A stretch of DNA of 64,000 nucleotides, from positions 3,763,501 through 3,827,500 of the forward strand of contig NZ_CP098511.1 of assembly GCF_026222555.1 (NCBI RefSeq). Reading direction: 5' to 3'. Below, piece by piece: positions 9,648 through 18,111 of this stretch. The notes beneath the pieces are model-generated. The model was not told the origin of the DNA and made no database searches. It saw nothing but the letters and a program-made list of their open reading frames with translations. Source of the DNA: Aquimarina sp. ERC-38. Lineage in GTDB: Bacteria > Bacteroidota > Bacteroidia > Flavobacteriales > Flavobacteriaceae. The translations under genes and the position numbers were made by a program. Each line of letters opens with the position of its first letter. Position 1 is the first letter of the stretch.

Positions 9648-9872
9648 TGTTTTTGGAACGTCTTTTACATATAAAATTGTGTATGCGTACTGAATATCTA
9701 TTTCTTTTGTTTTAGATTCTTATTTATGAACCGTACTATTATGTAGACTATTGACCTCATTTACTCAAGACAGATACACAACTAAGCTGATTGATAAAAG
9801 ACAAAATTTTAAATTGGTATTTAGGCACAAAATTACGCTACTAGTATAATTTCACTTAGTAAAAAAACGACA

Positions 9873-10598
9873 TTATCTAAAGTAGCTTGGATTTTCTCCT
9901 GAAATTCGATTGAATTCATAATTCATATGGGAATGGTCAAAAAAACCTGAATCAAAAGCAATTTCTAAAAGGCTCGTTTCAGTGAAAGAATTTATTAGTT
10001 CTTTAGTGTTTCTAAAACGTACCACATTTGAAAATTCCTTTATTGTTAAACCAATATAACTTTTAAAACGCCTTTCTAATTGTCTTAAGCTAATGTTGTT
10101 TGATTTTGCTATATCGCTAATTTTTATATTCCCTTTTAATGACCTTATTTTTTGTACTACCGACAAAACCAAGTTATCCTGTCTATTATAGTTTTTTTGA
10201 AATAATGTTATTACAAAGTTCTCAAGAAAATCAACTTTATGCAATGTTTGCTTGATATTGTTTAATTCGGTCAATAAATTTTCTTCATAGAAAGGAAATA
10301 TTTGAGATAGTTCAGTTCTTAGGTTTTTGGTTTCGTAGAGCGGGATTTCAAATAGAGAGCCAAACTTTTCGGTTTTAAAACGAACTCCAATTAAATCCGA
10401 TTCGATCGTTAATTCCCGAAGTTGGTAATTGGTCATAATACCTGAAAGAAAGGCTTTATTTTGATTAAGGTCAAAAATCAAATCTGCACAGGTATCAGGC
10501 AATACTTTAAAATTCTCGCTCGCCTTATTCTGTGAGAAAATCCAAAAAGAATCGATGATAGCGTTAAGTCTTTCCGATGGTTTTATCTCTTGGTACAT
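9873..10598 (-). CDS. AraC-family transcriptional regulator
   Basis: About 241 residues from the ATG at 10596-10598 (MYQEIKPSERL). An alternative ATG at 10619 would begin at the edge of the adjacent GC-rich repeat and is less likely. The N-terminal half (about 1-140) resembles the DUF6597-type sensor found on AraC proteins (PDTCADLIFDL). The C-terminal half has two helix-turn-helix motifs: ISDIAKSNNISLRQLERRFK, then LLEIAFDSGFFDHSHMNYEFNR ending GENPSYF, the standard AraC signature. Target genes are unknown; the downstream VOC gene is a possible one. It is preceded directly by repeat copy R1. Confidence 0.85.
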   Translation of the reverse strand: MYQEIKPSERLNAIIDSFWIFSQNKASENFKVLPDTCADLIFDLNQNKAFLSGIMTNYQLRELTIESDLIGVRFKTEKFGSLFEIPLYETKNLRTELSQIFPFYEENLLTELNNIKQTLHKVDFLENFVITLFQKNYNRQDNLVLSVVQKIRSLKGNIKISDIAKSNNISLRQLERRFKSYIGLTIKEFSNVVRFRNTKELINSFTETSLLEIAFDSGFFDHSHMNYEFNRISGENPSYFR

Positions 10599-10616
10599 TG
10601 TTTTTTGAATGAATGC

Positions 10617-10814
10617 CAATGCGCGGGCGGCTATGGTATATTTTTGCAGAGCAAGATATGAAATATCCTAACGGAGAAAAAGTGCGTTATCCCGCCCACG
10701 GCTGGACAAGTAGCAGTCAGTTCTTGCCAGTTCTCCACTCTCGGCGGTGACCGGCAAGAATTGGTGGCGTAGCCGCTCACACACTCAATCCCATACGGAG
10801 CATGGGCTTGAACG
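10617..10814 (-). repeat. GC-rich cassette-like repeat R1
   Basis: Copy of the six-member family, long form. It runs from AATGCGCGGGCGGCTATGG to GGGCTTGAACGG. It contains the AAGATAT/ATATC hairpin, the CAGTTCTTGCC/GGCAAGAATTGG hairpin, and a shortened terminal hairpin (CCCATACGG-AGCATGGG). Its inner end lies about 20 bp before the AraC start codon. Confidence 0.85.
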
Positions 10815-10942
10815 GACGTGACTATGAGTAGTTGCGTGGTTTAGTACTTAACTTAGCAAATACATACCGAACTGAAAATCCGAGAGGATTTACAGAAGTA
10901 GGCAAAAACAAGCAATTACTTATAGCCATTGTCTGCATTTCG

Positions 10943-11956
10943 TTATTTTTTTTCAGCTTCTAATTTAGCAGTCATTTCTTTATGCTTTTCAACATCCCAA
11001 GTTATATTCCAATTTGATATATATTCTTGTAAAGAACCAAGTCCGACTTCATATCTTCTTTCATCAACTTTTTCCGGATTTTCGATTGGTGAAACATAAA
11101 ACTCTCCTGTTTCTTGGTTTCTTCCAATTTGGCTACCGTAAATTTGTCTTTTACCAGTTCTTAAAGCTACTCTGTCCTCTAATAATGCTAAACTACTTGA
11201 TCGTGCATTATTTTTCTTAACTGCATCTCTAATCATTGGTAAGTACTTTTGCTGTATTTCAATTGGCGAATGTTGAATGACTAAAAATAATGTCATATTT
11301 CCTTGTCTTCCAATTATGTCTTGACCAAGCCAACCTCTTTCGTCAAGTATCTTCTGTATTTTTATAAGATTGATAGAGTCTTTTTCCCTTATGGTTTTCC
11401 AATGCATCCTCATTTCGTCTGAATCTCTACCATATTTTTCCTCAACTTCGCTTATTTGTCTTCTTAAACCTTGGTCTTCTTGATATACTGTATCAAGTAT
11501 TGCAACTAAAGGTTTGTCTAAATTTTCTTCAGCTTTTTCTTTATTACTCTTAACTAAATTCAAAACCTCATTCCATCTTTTGTCAGAATGTAGAGCGTTC
11601 AAATCTCCATCTGTTGTAATATGTCCATAATTACTATAATTACCTTTTTCCGCTATTCTGAATAATTGCGCGAATGATGAGTCAATTTGATTGGTTAAAG
11701 CCCAAGAACAAGCAGCGTTATATCTGTCATTTGTATTTTCTTTATTTCTAAGAATAGTAAATGCTTCCGAATATTTCTTTGCAGATGCTAAATAGTCTTG
11801 GTTTTCGTAAAGATTCCAAGCTTCGGTTTTCAATTCAGCATATTTTGCTCTTTCCTCTGAAGTAGGTACTCTTTCTACTATATTTTCTTTTTTTTTCTCT
11901 GTGTTTTTACAAGACGAAAATATTGTTAGTATGACTAGAATTAAAATGTGTTTCAT
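10943..11956 (-). CDS. DUF6624-like lipoprotein with TPR-like region
   Basis: 337 residues from the ATG at 11954-11956. The frame stays open further upstream only because it runs through repeat R2, so the longer start is rejected. MKHILILVILTIFSSC is a lipoprotein signal with the lipid cysteine at 16. Residues 35-140 look helical and TPR-like (AWNLYENQDYLASAKKYSEAF). The C-terminal 150 residues carry the DUF6624 pattern (DERGWLGQDIIG, FLVIQHS, LPMIRDAVKKN, LLEDRVALRTGKRQIYGSQ). The function of that family is unknown. The protein is probably anchored in the outer membrane. It is a single-gene module between repeats R2 and R1. Confidence 0.8.
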   Translation of the reverse strand: MKHILILVILTIFSSCKNTEKKKENIVERVPTSEERAKYAELKTEAWNLYENQDYLASAKKYSEAFTILRNKENTNDRYNAACSWALTNQIDSSFAQLFRIAEKGNYSNYGHITTDGDLNALHSDKRWNEVLNLVKSNKEKAEENLDKPLVAILDTVYQEDQGLRRQISEVEEKYGRDSDEMRMHWKTIREKDSINLIKIQKILDERGWLGQDIIGRQGNMTLFLVIQHSPIEIQQKYLPMIRDAVKKNNARSSSLALLEDRVALRTGKRQIYGSQIGRNQETGEFYVSPIENPEKVDERRYEVGLGSLQEYISNWNITWDVEKHKEMTAKLEAEKK

Positions 11957-11985
11957 AAGTTTCTGGGTTTTGTTAAAATGAATGC

Positions 11986-12192
11986 CAATGTACAGGCGAC
12001 TATGGCATATTTTCATGGAGCAAGATATGAAAATCTTAGCGGAGAAAAAACGCGTTATCCTATCAACGCCTAAACAAGTAGCCACCAGTTTATGCCCGTT
12101 TTCCGCTCTCGGCGGTGACGGGCAAGAACTGGTGGCGTAGCCGCTCATACACTCAATCTCATACGGGCATAGCGGAGTATGGGATTGAACGG
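11986..12192 (-). repeat. GC-rich cassette-like repeat R2
   Basis: Long-form copy, about 207 bp, the most diverged at its outer stem (AATGTACAGGCGACTATGG against CCGCTCATACACTC). It keeps the large CAGTTTATGCCCGT / ACGGGCAAGAACTGG hairpin. Its inner end lies 29 bp upstream of the lipoprotein start codon at 11956. Confidence 0.85.
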
Positions 12193-12322
12193 TTAGTACA
12201 TAAAAAGTAGGCAATTATAAAGAACCAAACTTTCGGTTAAACGCAAAGTTTGATAAGAGTCAAGAGCTTTGGATTTATTAATACTTCGCCTATTTTATAT
12301 ATATATTGTTCTAAGCAAGTAT

Positions 12323-13186
12323 TTAAGATATTCTTTCTCCGTTTAAGTATTCTTGGATATTTTCTAAATTCCCATTCTCATCATAAAGAAATCTTTTACC
12401 CTCAAGTTCTCCATTATTATAATACTCTCTTATAGATTTAGTTCCATTGCTGTTGTACCATACTCGTTCCCCGTTTTCTTTCCCATTTACAATAATTCCT
12501 TCTCTCATTTTATTTCCGGTTGGATAGAAAACCGTTTCTTTGCCATTTGGAATATCTCCTACGTATTCTGTTTCGCTATAAATTCCGCCATCAACTACTT
12601 TACCCTTAAAGTCCCATAATTCGTAGACAAGTCCTTCAATTTTTCCATTATTGTAAAACTTCTTTCTCTTTAGCTTTCCATTTTCTAAGTATTCTTCACT
12701 TTCTCCAACTTGAAGCCCATTTATAAAGTTTTCTTTAAATTTCAACTGTCCATTCTCGTACCATTCACATTGTTCTCCATTTAAATTTCCATTGACGTAA
12801 TTCTTTTCTTTTTCTTTCTGCCCAGTGCCAAACCATTCTTCCCATTTACCATTGAGTTGATCATTCTTCCATTCTTGTCGAGTTTTAGAACCATCATCAT
12901 AAAAGTTTTCTGAAACACCTTCCATTAAACCTTCTTTATAGCTTTCTATTAGGTAGATTTTACTTCTATAGTTCGGATATTGAAAAAAAGGCTTTTTCAT
13001 TCTGCCAACCAAACTGCCATTTAGTTTTTCACCTTTATAGTTCTCTTCTAAAGTATAGTTATCAAAAATCTGCAATTTTTTATCAATTCCATCTTTTTGA
13101 TAAACTTGGAATGTTGAAGTTTCTTCTTTGAGAGTCCAACCCTCAAGATTTAGTTCTTCTATTTCTGATATATATGTCGGTTTCAT
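12323..13186 (-). CDS. MORN-repeat (YwqK-like) protein
   Basis: 287 residues, cytoplasmic, with no signal peptide. From about residue 85 to the end there are at least seven degenerate units of about 22 residues of the MORN_2 type (for example YENGQLKFKENFINGLQVGE, NGKIEGLVYE, NSNGTKSIREYYNNGELEG). Proteins of this kind are often annotated as YwqK-family antitoxins. No toxin gene is adjacent here, so an antitoxin role is not supported by context. It is a single-gene module just downstream of repeat R3. Confidence 0.82.
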   Translation of the reverse strand: MKPTYISEIEELNLEGWTLKEETSTFQVYQKDGIDKKLQIFDNYTLEENYKGEKLNGSLVGRMKKPFFQYPNYRSKIYLIESYKEGLMEGVSENFYDDGSKTRQEWKNDQLNGKWEEWFGTGQKEKEKNYVNGNLNGEQCEWYENGQLKFKENFINGLQVGESEEYLENGKLKRKKFYNNGKIEGLVYELWDFKGKVVDGGIYSETEYVGDIPNGKETVFYPTGNKMREGIIVNGKENGERVWYNSNGTKSIREYYNNGELEGKRFLYDENGNLENIQEYLNGERIS

Positions 13187-13198
13187 TTAATTGCTTAG

Positions 13199-13385
13199 AA
13201 TGCACGGGCGGCTATAGCATGTTTTCACGGAGCAAGATATGAAATATCTTAGCGGAGTGGAAATATGTTGTAGCCGCCAGTTCTTACCTGTTCTCCGCTC
13301 TCGGCGGTGACGGGCAAGAACTGGTGGCGTAGCCGCCTGCACATTCAAGCCCATACGGAGCGTAGCAGAGTATGGGCTTGAATGG
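13199..13385 (-). repeat. GC-rich cassette-like repeat R3
   Basis: Short-form copy (187 bp), lacking about 20 bp in the middle compared with R1, R2, R4 and R5. The ends AATGCACGGGCGGCTA and TAGCCGCCTGCACATT pair with one G-T wobble. It is followed by a perfect CAAGCCCATAC / GTATGGGCTTG hairpin. It lies 12 bp upstream of the MORN gene start. Confidence 0.9.
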
Positions 13386-13575
13386 TTCGGCTATGGCAAG
13401 TAGGGCAGGCAAGGAAACTTTTCGTTTCCGTCTGGTCTGCTAGCCAGAGCTTTTCGTTTTGTAATTATCTTTTCTTTTTTAATTACCAAATCCAAAAGAT
13501 TTGGCGGACTCAATAAACACGCCCAAGCCAATGTCTACAAGACTTAACGCCCTATTTGCTATAGCCATTGTGCTT
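13386..13575 (-). other. module-end sequence between R3 and IS1182
   Basis: No gene is present. On the minus strand it begins GCACAATGGCTATAGC and contains GGGCGTTAAGTC and an AAATC...GATTT hairpin. A similar ACAATGGCTATA word follows the stop of the lipoprotein gene near 10925-10935, and ACAATGGTAAC lies beside the other end of IS1182. These shared words probably mark the 3' end of each accessory module. Confidence 0.35.
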
Positions 13576-15284
13576 GTTGCACAAGATAGTAAAAAGCTAA
13601 CATTGGGTTAATATGTTTAGTTCTTTGATTTCTTATCTTGAAGTATGCAAGGCAAGAAAATATATCAGGAGAAGTTGTTCAGTAGTTTCCAGCTTAGTGA
13701 TCGTGTTGGCAAAGGTAATTTTTACCGCAGGCTCAAAGAGGCTTTGGACCTGGACTATTTATACAATCTTACTTCAAAGTTTTATGGTTCTAGCGGTCAA
13801 AAAAGTATTGATCCAGTGGTTTTCTTCAAACTCTGTTTGGTAGGTTATCTGGAGAATATCATAAGTGACCGCAAGCTTATTGAACACTGTAGTATGCGAC
13901 TGGATATTCTTTATTTCTTAGGGTATGATATTGATGAAGAACTTCCTTGGCATTCGACTATCTCGAGAACACGTCAGTTATTTCCGGAGTCCATATTTGA
14001 AGAGGTCTTTACAAAAGTACTTGAGTTGTGTGTGGAAAAAGGTATGGTCAGTGGTCACACCCAGGCTATTGACAGCGCCCCTGTAAAAGCCAATGCATCC
14101 ATGGATAGTTTAGAGCTTAAAGTCCCAAGCCAAGATCTGGATGCCCACCTGGCAGAAGTACGCCATATCAGTAAAAGAGATAAACAAACCTTCAGAAAAG
14201 CCAAGCAGGATAAATCCAGTAAAGACCAAAGAATCATTACTGCTAATGAGAAAGAACTGCAAGGAATCACTTCCAGGAACAAAAGATGGTCAAAAGATCA
14301 GGATCAGCGCCCGGGAGCTGGAAACAAAGGAAGTCGTTATACGAGTAATAAAACTCATTACAGTCCCACAGATCCGGATGCAAGGATCAGTGTTAAGCCA
14401 GGTAAGGCCAGAAAACTGAACTATTTAAGCCAACTCAGTGTAGATACAAACAACCACGTCATTACCGATATAAAAGCTTACCATGCAGACGGCAAGGATA
14501 ACCAGCAACTACCTGATATTGTAAAGCGCTTACAAAGGCGGTTATGGAAGCAAGGTATGTTTTGGGAAAATTGTGTAGCTGATACTGGTTATAGTAGTGG
14601 AGAGAACTATGCATTTTTGGAAAGTCAAGGTATAAAAAGTTTTATACCGCCTCACGGCACCTATAAGGGTGGTCCGGATGGTTTTCAGTATATAGAAACA
14701 GAAGATCATTATCTGTGTCCCAAAGGAAACGTAATCCCATTTACCAAAGAGTTTTTAGATTATAGAACCAAAACAAGAAAGAAGGAATACAGAGCCAGTA
14801 AAAAGATATGTACCGGTTGTCCACTGCGTAAAGAATGCCTAAAGAGCAGTCAGGAGAAACGAATAACGGTTACTTATTACCGGGCGGAATATGAGCGTAA
14901 CATAGCTAGAGTAAACAGTAAACAGGGGCGCTATATGAAAGCCAAACGGCAGAGTACTGTGGAGCCGGTATTTGGGACTCTTACCCAATTTATGGGACTA
15001 CGAAAAATTAATACTATTGGAATCCAGCAAGCAAACAAGATTATGCACTTGGCGGCTATTGCTTATAACTTGAAGAAATACCTGAAATTCACCAAGAAAA
15101 ACCCAATAAGTAAAGTGGGAGTCTGTTTAGCCCATAATTTTTCGATTAAAATACCTTTTAAGGCGTAAAATAAGCAATTTAGCGCTAGTTGTATTGAGGT
15201 AGTTATGAATATATCCCTCTAGAAAATCAGGGCTTAAACTCAAGATTATTGATTGTCCTTTGACTTTTTAGGGGCTTGTGCAAC
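13576..15284 (+). mobile_element. IS1182-family insertion sequence
   Basis: Terminal inverted repeats begin GTTGCACAAG on the left (13576) and end CTTGTGCAAC on the right (15284), with further matches inward around AAAAAG. The 1.7 kb length and single transposase gene fit the IS1182 family. It sits between two cassette-like modules. The transposase frame is intact, so the copy may be active. No clear target duplication is visible. Confidence 0.8.
13645..15168 (+). CDS. IS1182-family transposase
   Basis: 507-residue DDE transposase. The N-terminal DUF772-type region is at about 50-115. The catalytic acids are probably D143 (AIDSAPVKA), D313 (VADTGYSSGENY) and E440 (STVEPVFGTL). A four-cysteine cluster (C358, C389, C392, C398) typical of the family could bind zinc. 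The ATG at 13645 gives the standard start (MQGKKIYQEKLFSSF). An overlapping frame from 13613 is a shadow. Full length, with no lesion seen. Confidence 0.92.
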   Translation: MQGKKIYQEKLFSSFQLSDRVGKGNFYRRLKEALDLDYLYNLTSKFYGSSGQKSIDPVVFFKLCLVGYLENIISDRKLIEHCSMRLDILYFLGYDIDEELPWHSTISRTRQLFPESIFEEVFTKVLELCVEKGMVSGHTQAIDSAPVKANASMDSLELKVPSQDLDAHLAEVRHISKRDKQTFRKAKQDKSSKDQRIITANEKELQGITSRNKRWSKDQDQRPGAGNKGSRYTSNKTHYSPTDPDARISVKPGKARKLNYLSQLSVDTNNHVITDIKAYHADGKDNQQLPDIVKRLQRRLWKQGMFWENCVADTGYSSGENYAFLESQGIKSFIPPHGTYKGGPDGFQYIETEDHYLCPKGNVIPFTKEFLDYRTKTRKKEYRASKKICTGCPLRKECLKSSQEKRITVTYYRAEYERNIARVNSKQGRYMKAKRQSTVEPVFGTLTQFMGLRKINTIGIQQANKIMHLAAIAYNLKKYLKFTKKNPISKVGVCLAHNFSIKIPFKA

Positions 15285-15383
15285 GGTTACCATTGTTGGC
15301 ATAAGTTTTTCTTTTCACGTAACGATTACGTTTAAGTAAAGTCCATCTGCGCAACGATTTTCAGTTCCATTTGCACAGCTTTT

Positions 15384-15508
15384 TCACACTCTACTTTCAA
15401 TTCTTTGCATCATACTTGAATTCAAGTTGTCAATTTTTAAATTAGAACGAATTTCTTTAAGAAGTGTTAAATATAGTTGGAATATTTTATCGTGTGAATT
15501 ACAATTCT
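15384..15508 (-). pseudogene. 3' fragment of gene split by IS30 copy A
   Basis: The minus strand, read in the phase that continues the gene at 16627-17041, gives QNCNSHDKIFQLYLTLLKEI and on to SMMQRIESRV, then TGA at 15384-15386. Removing the IS (15509-16626) joins ...GAATTAAATC to AGAATTG... in frame. The restored product would be 179 residues. This supports both the IS boundaries and the disruption. Confidence 0.65.
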
Positions 15509-15513
15509 TACAT

Positions 15514-16512
15514 TCAAGTTATAAATGCGACAGTTTGGGTTTTGTTGATAAAAGTTGCGTATACCTCATTGGGTGTTTTATACCCGAACCTTTTCCTGGG
15601 CCTATTGTTTAAAATGTTTTCTACTTTCTCTACCGCTTCCTTAGTTATCTCTGCAAAGCTACTACCTTTTGGGAAATATTACCTTATCAGCCCGTTGAGG
15701 TTTTCATTGGCACCCCGTTGCCAGCTATGGTAGGGTTTTGCAAAGTAGAAATCAATGTCAAGCTCCTCTGCTATTTCCTGATGGTTTGCAAACTCCTTCC
15801 CGTTGTCACTGGTAATAGTTTTAATGAAGGGCTTCCAATCTTCCAGTAGTTCTTCCGTTTTCACCTGGACTTCCCGGGCTGATTTGTTTTCTATATGCCC
15901 CATCCTTAGCATCCCTGTAGCCCTATCGTTTATAGTGACAAGGGCACCTCTATGGTCTTTACCTATCACCAGGTCAATCTCAAGGTCACCTATCCTTTCT
16001 TTTTTGTCTACTACCCGGGGGCGTTCTGTTATGTCCCTTCTATTAGGGATGCACCCCCTACCTGCTTGCTTACCGCCCCTTTTCTGGTACTTCCTTCCCT
16101 GGTTACGCAAACAAAGGTATGCTTTCCCGCCTGCTTTCTTATCTTGCCATATAAACTGGTAGATACGCTCATGCGATACACAAGGGGTCCCTTCTAACAT
16201 AGCCCTTCCTTTGATCTGTTCCGGGCTAAGGTGGTCTTGAAGCCCATCGCAAACAAGCTTCTCCATGGAAGGGGTAAAAACCTTATGCTTTGTTTTATCC
16301 TTATGGCGTTTTTGGGCTTTTCTTTGGGCTAGCTCAGCATTGTACTTCCCACTTCGGTGATCAGCATTGCGTCCTACTTCCCTATATATAGTAGAGCGAT
16401 CCCGACCCAACTGTTCTGCTATTTCCTTTTTAGGGGTTTTAAGTTCTAAAAGCGCTGATATTTTGTACCTTTCCTCCAGCGTTAAATGTTCCATATTCTT
16501 TAAGTTTTCCAA
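15514..16512 (-). pseudogene. IS30 transposase with nonsense codon
   Basis: This copy is almost identical to the intact transposase at 21624, but codon 278 is TAA where the intact copy has CAG. Translation stops after 277 residues (ANENLNGLIR). The three catalytic acids (D180, D236, E270) lie before the stop, but the C-terminal 55 residues are lost. The remaining downstream frame is still recognisable up to the terminal repeat, so the lesion is recent. The product is probably inactive, although copy B could act on these ends in trans. Confidence 0.85.
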
Positions 16513-16536
16513 CCCAAAGGTATGAGATTTTTAGCC

Positions 16537-16582
16537 GCCCCCACCATAGTTTTAGCCCTAGGGCTAAAACTATGGTGGGGGC
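16537..16582. repeat. 46-bp perfect palindrome inside IS30 copy A
   Basis: GCCCCCACCATAGTTTTAGC reads into its exact complement with no loop. It lies between the terminal repeat and the transposase start. As RNA it would form a strong hairpin followed by a T-run on the plus strand (GGGGGCTTTTT), so it may terminate transcription entering the element. Confidence 0.85.
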
Positions 16583-16609
16583 TTTTTATCAACAGCTAAG
16601 CTGTTGCAT

Positions 16610-17041
16610 TTATGTGTTGAATCTAAGATTTAATTCAGTATCAAAGTGTGCATATTGAGTAATATATTTAATGCAATACTGTGAAAATTCTAAGGCTGCA
16701 TTCAAAGTCTCGCTAGGAAGATAAAATGATGATTTCATAATGACTCTTTCTATTTCCAAGGCAATTTCATCCATTTTCATAACTTCTTTTTCATAATATT
16801 TGGTCCATTTATCTTTGTCCTTATAATCATAGATTTCAACGAGAGGTGAATTATTTGGATTCAATTTGTTGAATGCGTTAAAACATAGCTCGTTCAGTTT
16901 TGAGTATGTCTCAAATTTCATATTGAAAATTTTGTCTTCATAATCTTTCTTTTTGTAAAATCGATATGTTAAGTACCCGACAAGAAATGTCGCTGATGTT
17001 AGGAGGATATTTATTGAAGTTAAAACTTGTTCAGAATTCAT
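16610..17041 (-). pseudogene. small membrane protein truncated by IS30
   Basis: The 5' part of a gene starts at ATG 17041 (MNSEQVLTSINILL). A TTG at 17059 inside the repeat edge is less likely. One transmembrane helix lies at about 8-27, followed by basic residues and a helical, probably coiled cytoplasmic region. The last codons (RFNT, TAA at 16610) are supplied by the IS30 terminal repeat, so the native C-terminus is lost. It continues at 15384-15508. The layout resembles small membrane-anchored proteins of unknown function in accessory regions; no family is recognised. Repeat R4 lies 17 bp upstream. Confidence 0.7.
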
Positions 17042-17057
17042 TTTTGAAATTTGTGCC

Positions 17058-17264
17058 AATGCGCGGGCGGCTATGGCATGTTTTCACGGAGCAAGATATG
17101 AAATATCTTAGCGGAGTGGAAATTTGCTATCCTGCCTACGGCTGGACAAGTAGCAGCCGGTTCTCGCCCGTTCTCCGCTCTCGGCGGTGACGGGCAAGGA
17201 CTGGTGGCGTAGACGCCTACACATTCAAGCCCATACGGAGAGTAGCGGAGTATGGGCTTGAACG
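17058..17264 (-). repeat. GC-rich cassette-like repeat R4
   Basis: Long-form copy, 207 bp, close to the family consensus. It has ends AATGCGCGGGCGGCTATGG and GTATGGGCTTGAACG, with all three hairpins present. It lies 17 bp from the start codon of the IS30-split gene and 67 bp beyond the stop of the DinB gene. Confidence 0.9.
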
Positions 17265-17330
17265 CCTCTTGTATGGTGCGTTTGATTCCCGAAGGGAGCA
17301 AATGAACTATATAAACTGTTGTGATGCGTT

Positions 17331-17867
17331 TTAAATTATATTTTTGGCTTTTTTAAGTTCAAATTTGTATGGATTACCTATTGTTCTCTTTAAACTGGCT
17401 ATCTGTCCGCAATGCCACATTGTATGTTTTATATTCCAATCAATGGCTTCAAATTTTGTCTTAGCAACAGGATGTTCCACTTTTCCGGGTATCAATTCAT
17501 TTTTAAGTTCTTCCGGAGTTAAAGAATTGATTATTTCTAGGGACTTTTTTTCAATAATCTCAAGATGATTTTTTAATTCCGTCGTGGTCAGTTTTCCAGC
17601 AGAATCTTTAGGTGAAGAATAAAACGTATATAATTCAGAATACTTTTTTATTGGAATTTGCTTTAGAATATCTTCTTGATGTCCTTTAATAACAAGAATC
17701 GAATGATAATAAATGCTAATTACTAAATGTCCAACTTGCCAAGAGACATTCGACTCTAAGATTTCAGGAGTTTCATTCCATTTTTCTTCAGGAATCGAAT
17801 CTACCAGTTTATGAATCCATAGATAAGTATCCTTAGTTTGCTTACTAAAAATTTCAATTTCTGTCAT
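17331..17867 (-). CDS. DinB-fold putative metalloprotein
   Basis: 178 residues with the DinB/YfiT four-helix-bundle pattern. It begins with SKQTKDTYLWIHKLVDSIPEEKW, has a first histidine in SWQVGHLV (about 47), and has paired histidines in IKHTMWHCGQIASLKR (about 149 and 153). These are the usual three metal ligands. Family members are often thiol-dependent S-transferases or of unknown role. It is cytoplasmic with no signal peptide. It is a single-gene module between R5 and R4. Confidence 0.85.
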   Translation of the reverse strand: MTEIEIFSKQTKDTYLWIHKLVDSIPEEKWNETPEILESNVSWQVGHLVISIYYHSILVIKGHQEDILKQIPIKKYSELYTFYSSPKDSAGKLTTTELKNHLEIIEKKSLEIINSLTPEELKNELIPGKVEHPVAKTKFEAIDWNIKHTMWHCGQIASLKRTIGNPYKFELKKAKNII

Positions 17868-17897
17868 TTCTTTACTTTAATATATCCAATAAACTAT

Positions 17898-18104
17898 AAT
17901 GTGCGAGCGACTATGGCATGTTTTCACAGAGCAAGATATGAAATATCTTAGTGGAGTAAAAATGCGTTATCCTGCCAACGGCTGGACAAGTAGCAACCAG
18001 TTGTTGCCCGTTCTCCGCTCCTGGCAGTGACAAGTAAGATCTGGTGGCGTAGCCGCCCAAACATTCAAGCCCATACAGAGCGCAACAGAGTATGGGCTTG
18101 AACG
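17898..18104 (-). repeat. GC-rich cassette-like repeat R5
   Basis: Long-form copy, 207 bp, with several changes in the outer stem (AATGTGCGAGCGACTATGG against CCGCCCAAACATT) and the big hairpin (CTCCTGGCAGTGACAAG). It lies 31 bp from the DinB start codon. Its outer end is only 7 bp from the 3' end of the group II intron. Confidence 0.88.
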
Positions 18105-18111
18105 GGTTTTT

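Larger units (their letters stand above)
15509..16626 (-). mobile_element. IS30-family element, copy A (inactivated)
   Basis: 1,118 bp. The ends are defined by comparison with copy B at 21511-22627. Terminal repeats share ATTCAA and ATAAATGC(A/G)ACAG. It carries a 46-bp perfect palindrome between the left end and the transposase start. It lies in the opposite orientation to copy B and interrupts a membrane-protein gene. Confidence 0.85.

Noticed and set aside
11957..12214. Longer N-terminus for the DUF6624-like lipoprotein
   Set aside because: The extension is translated repeat R2 sequence. The lipoprotein signal at MKHILILV gives a clear start.
12323..13186. Toxin-antitoxin locus at the MORN-repeat gene
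   Set aside because: The YwqK-antitoxin label is common for this fold, but no toxin-like gene is adjacent.
15300..15420. Second group II intron 5' end, because of similarity to GAAAATCGTTACGCA
   Set aside because: Only about 25 bases resemble the intron start, and no further intron domains follow.
17071..17301. Open frames through the GC-rich repeats, encoding similar peptides (YATS-CPSPPRAENG) in several copies
   Set aside because: The shared peptide follows from DNA identity of the repeats. Frames differ in start and end, the short-form copies change the middle, and the DNA constraint is on hairpins rather than codons.
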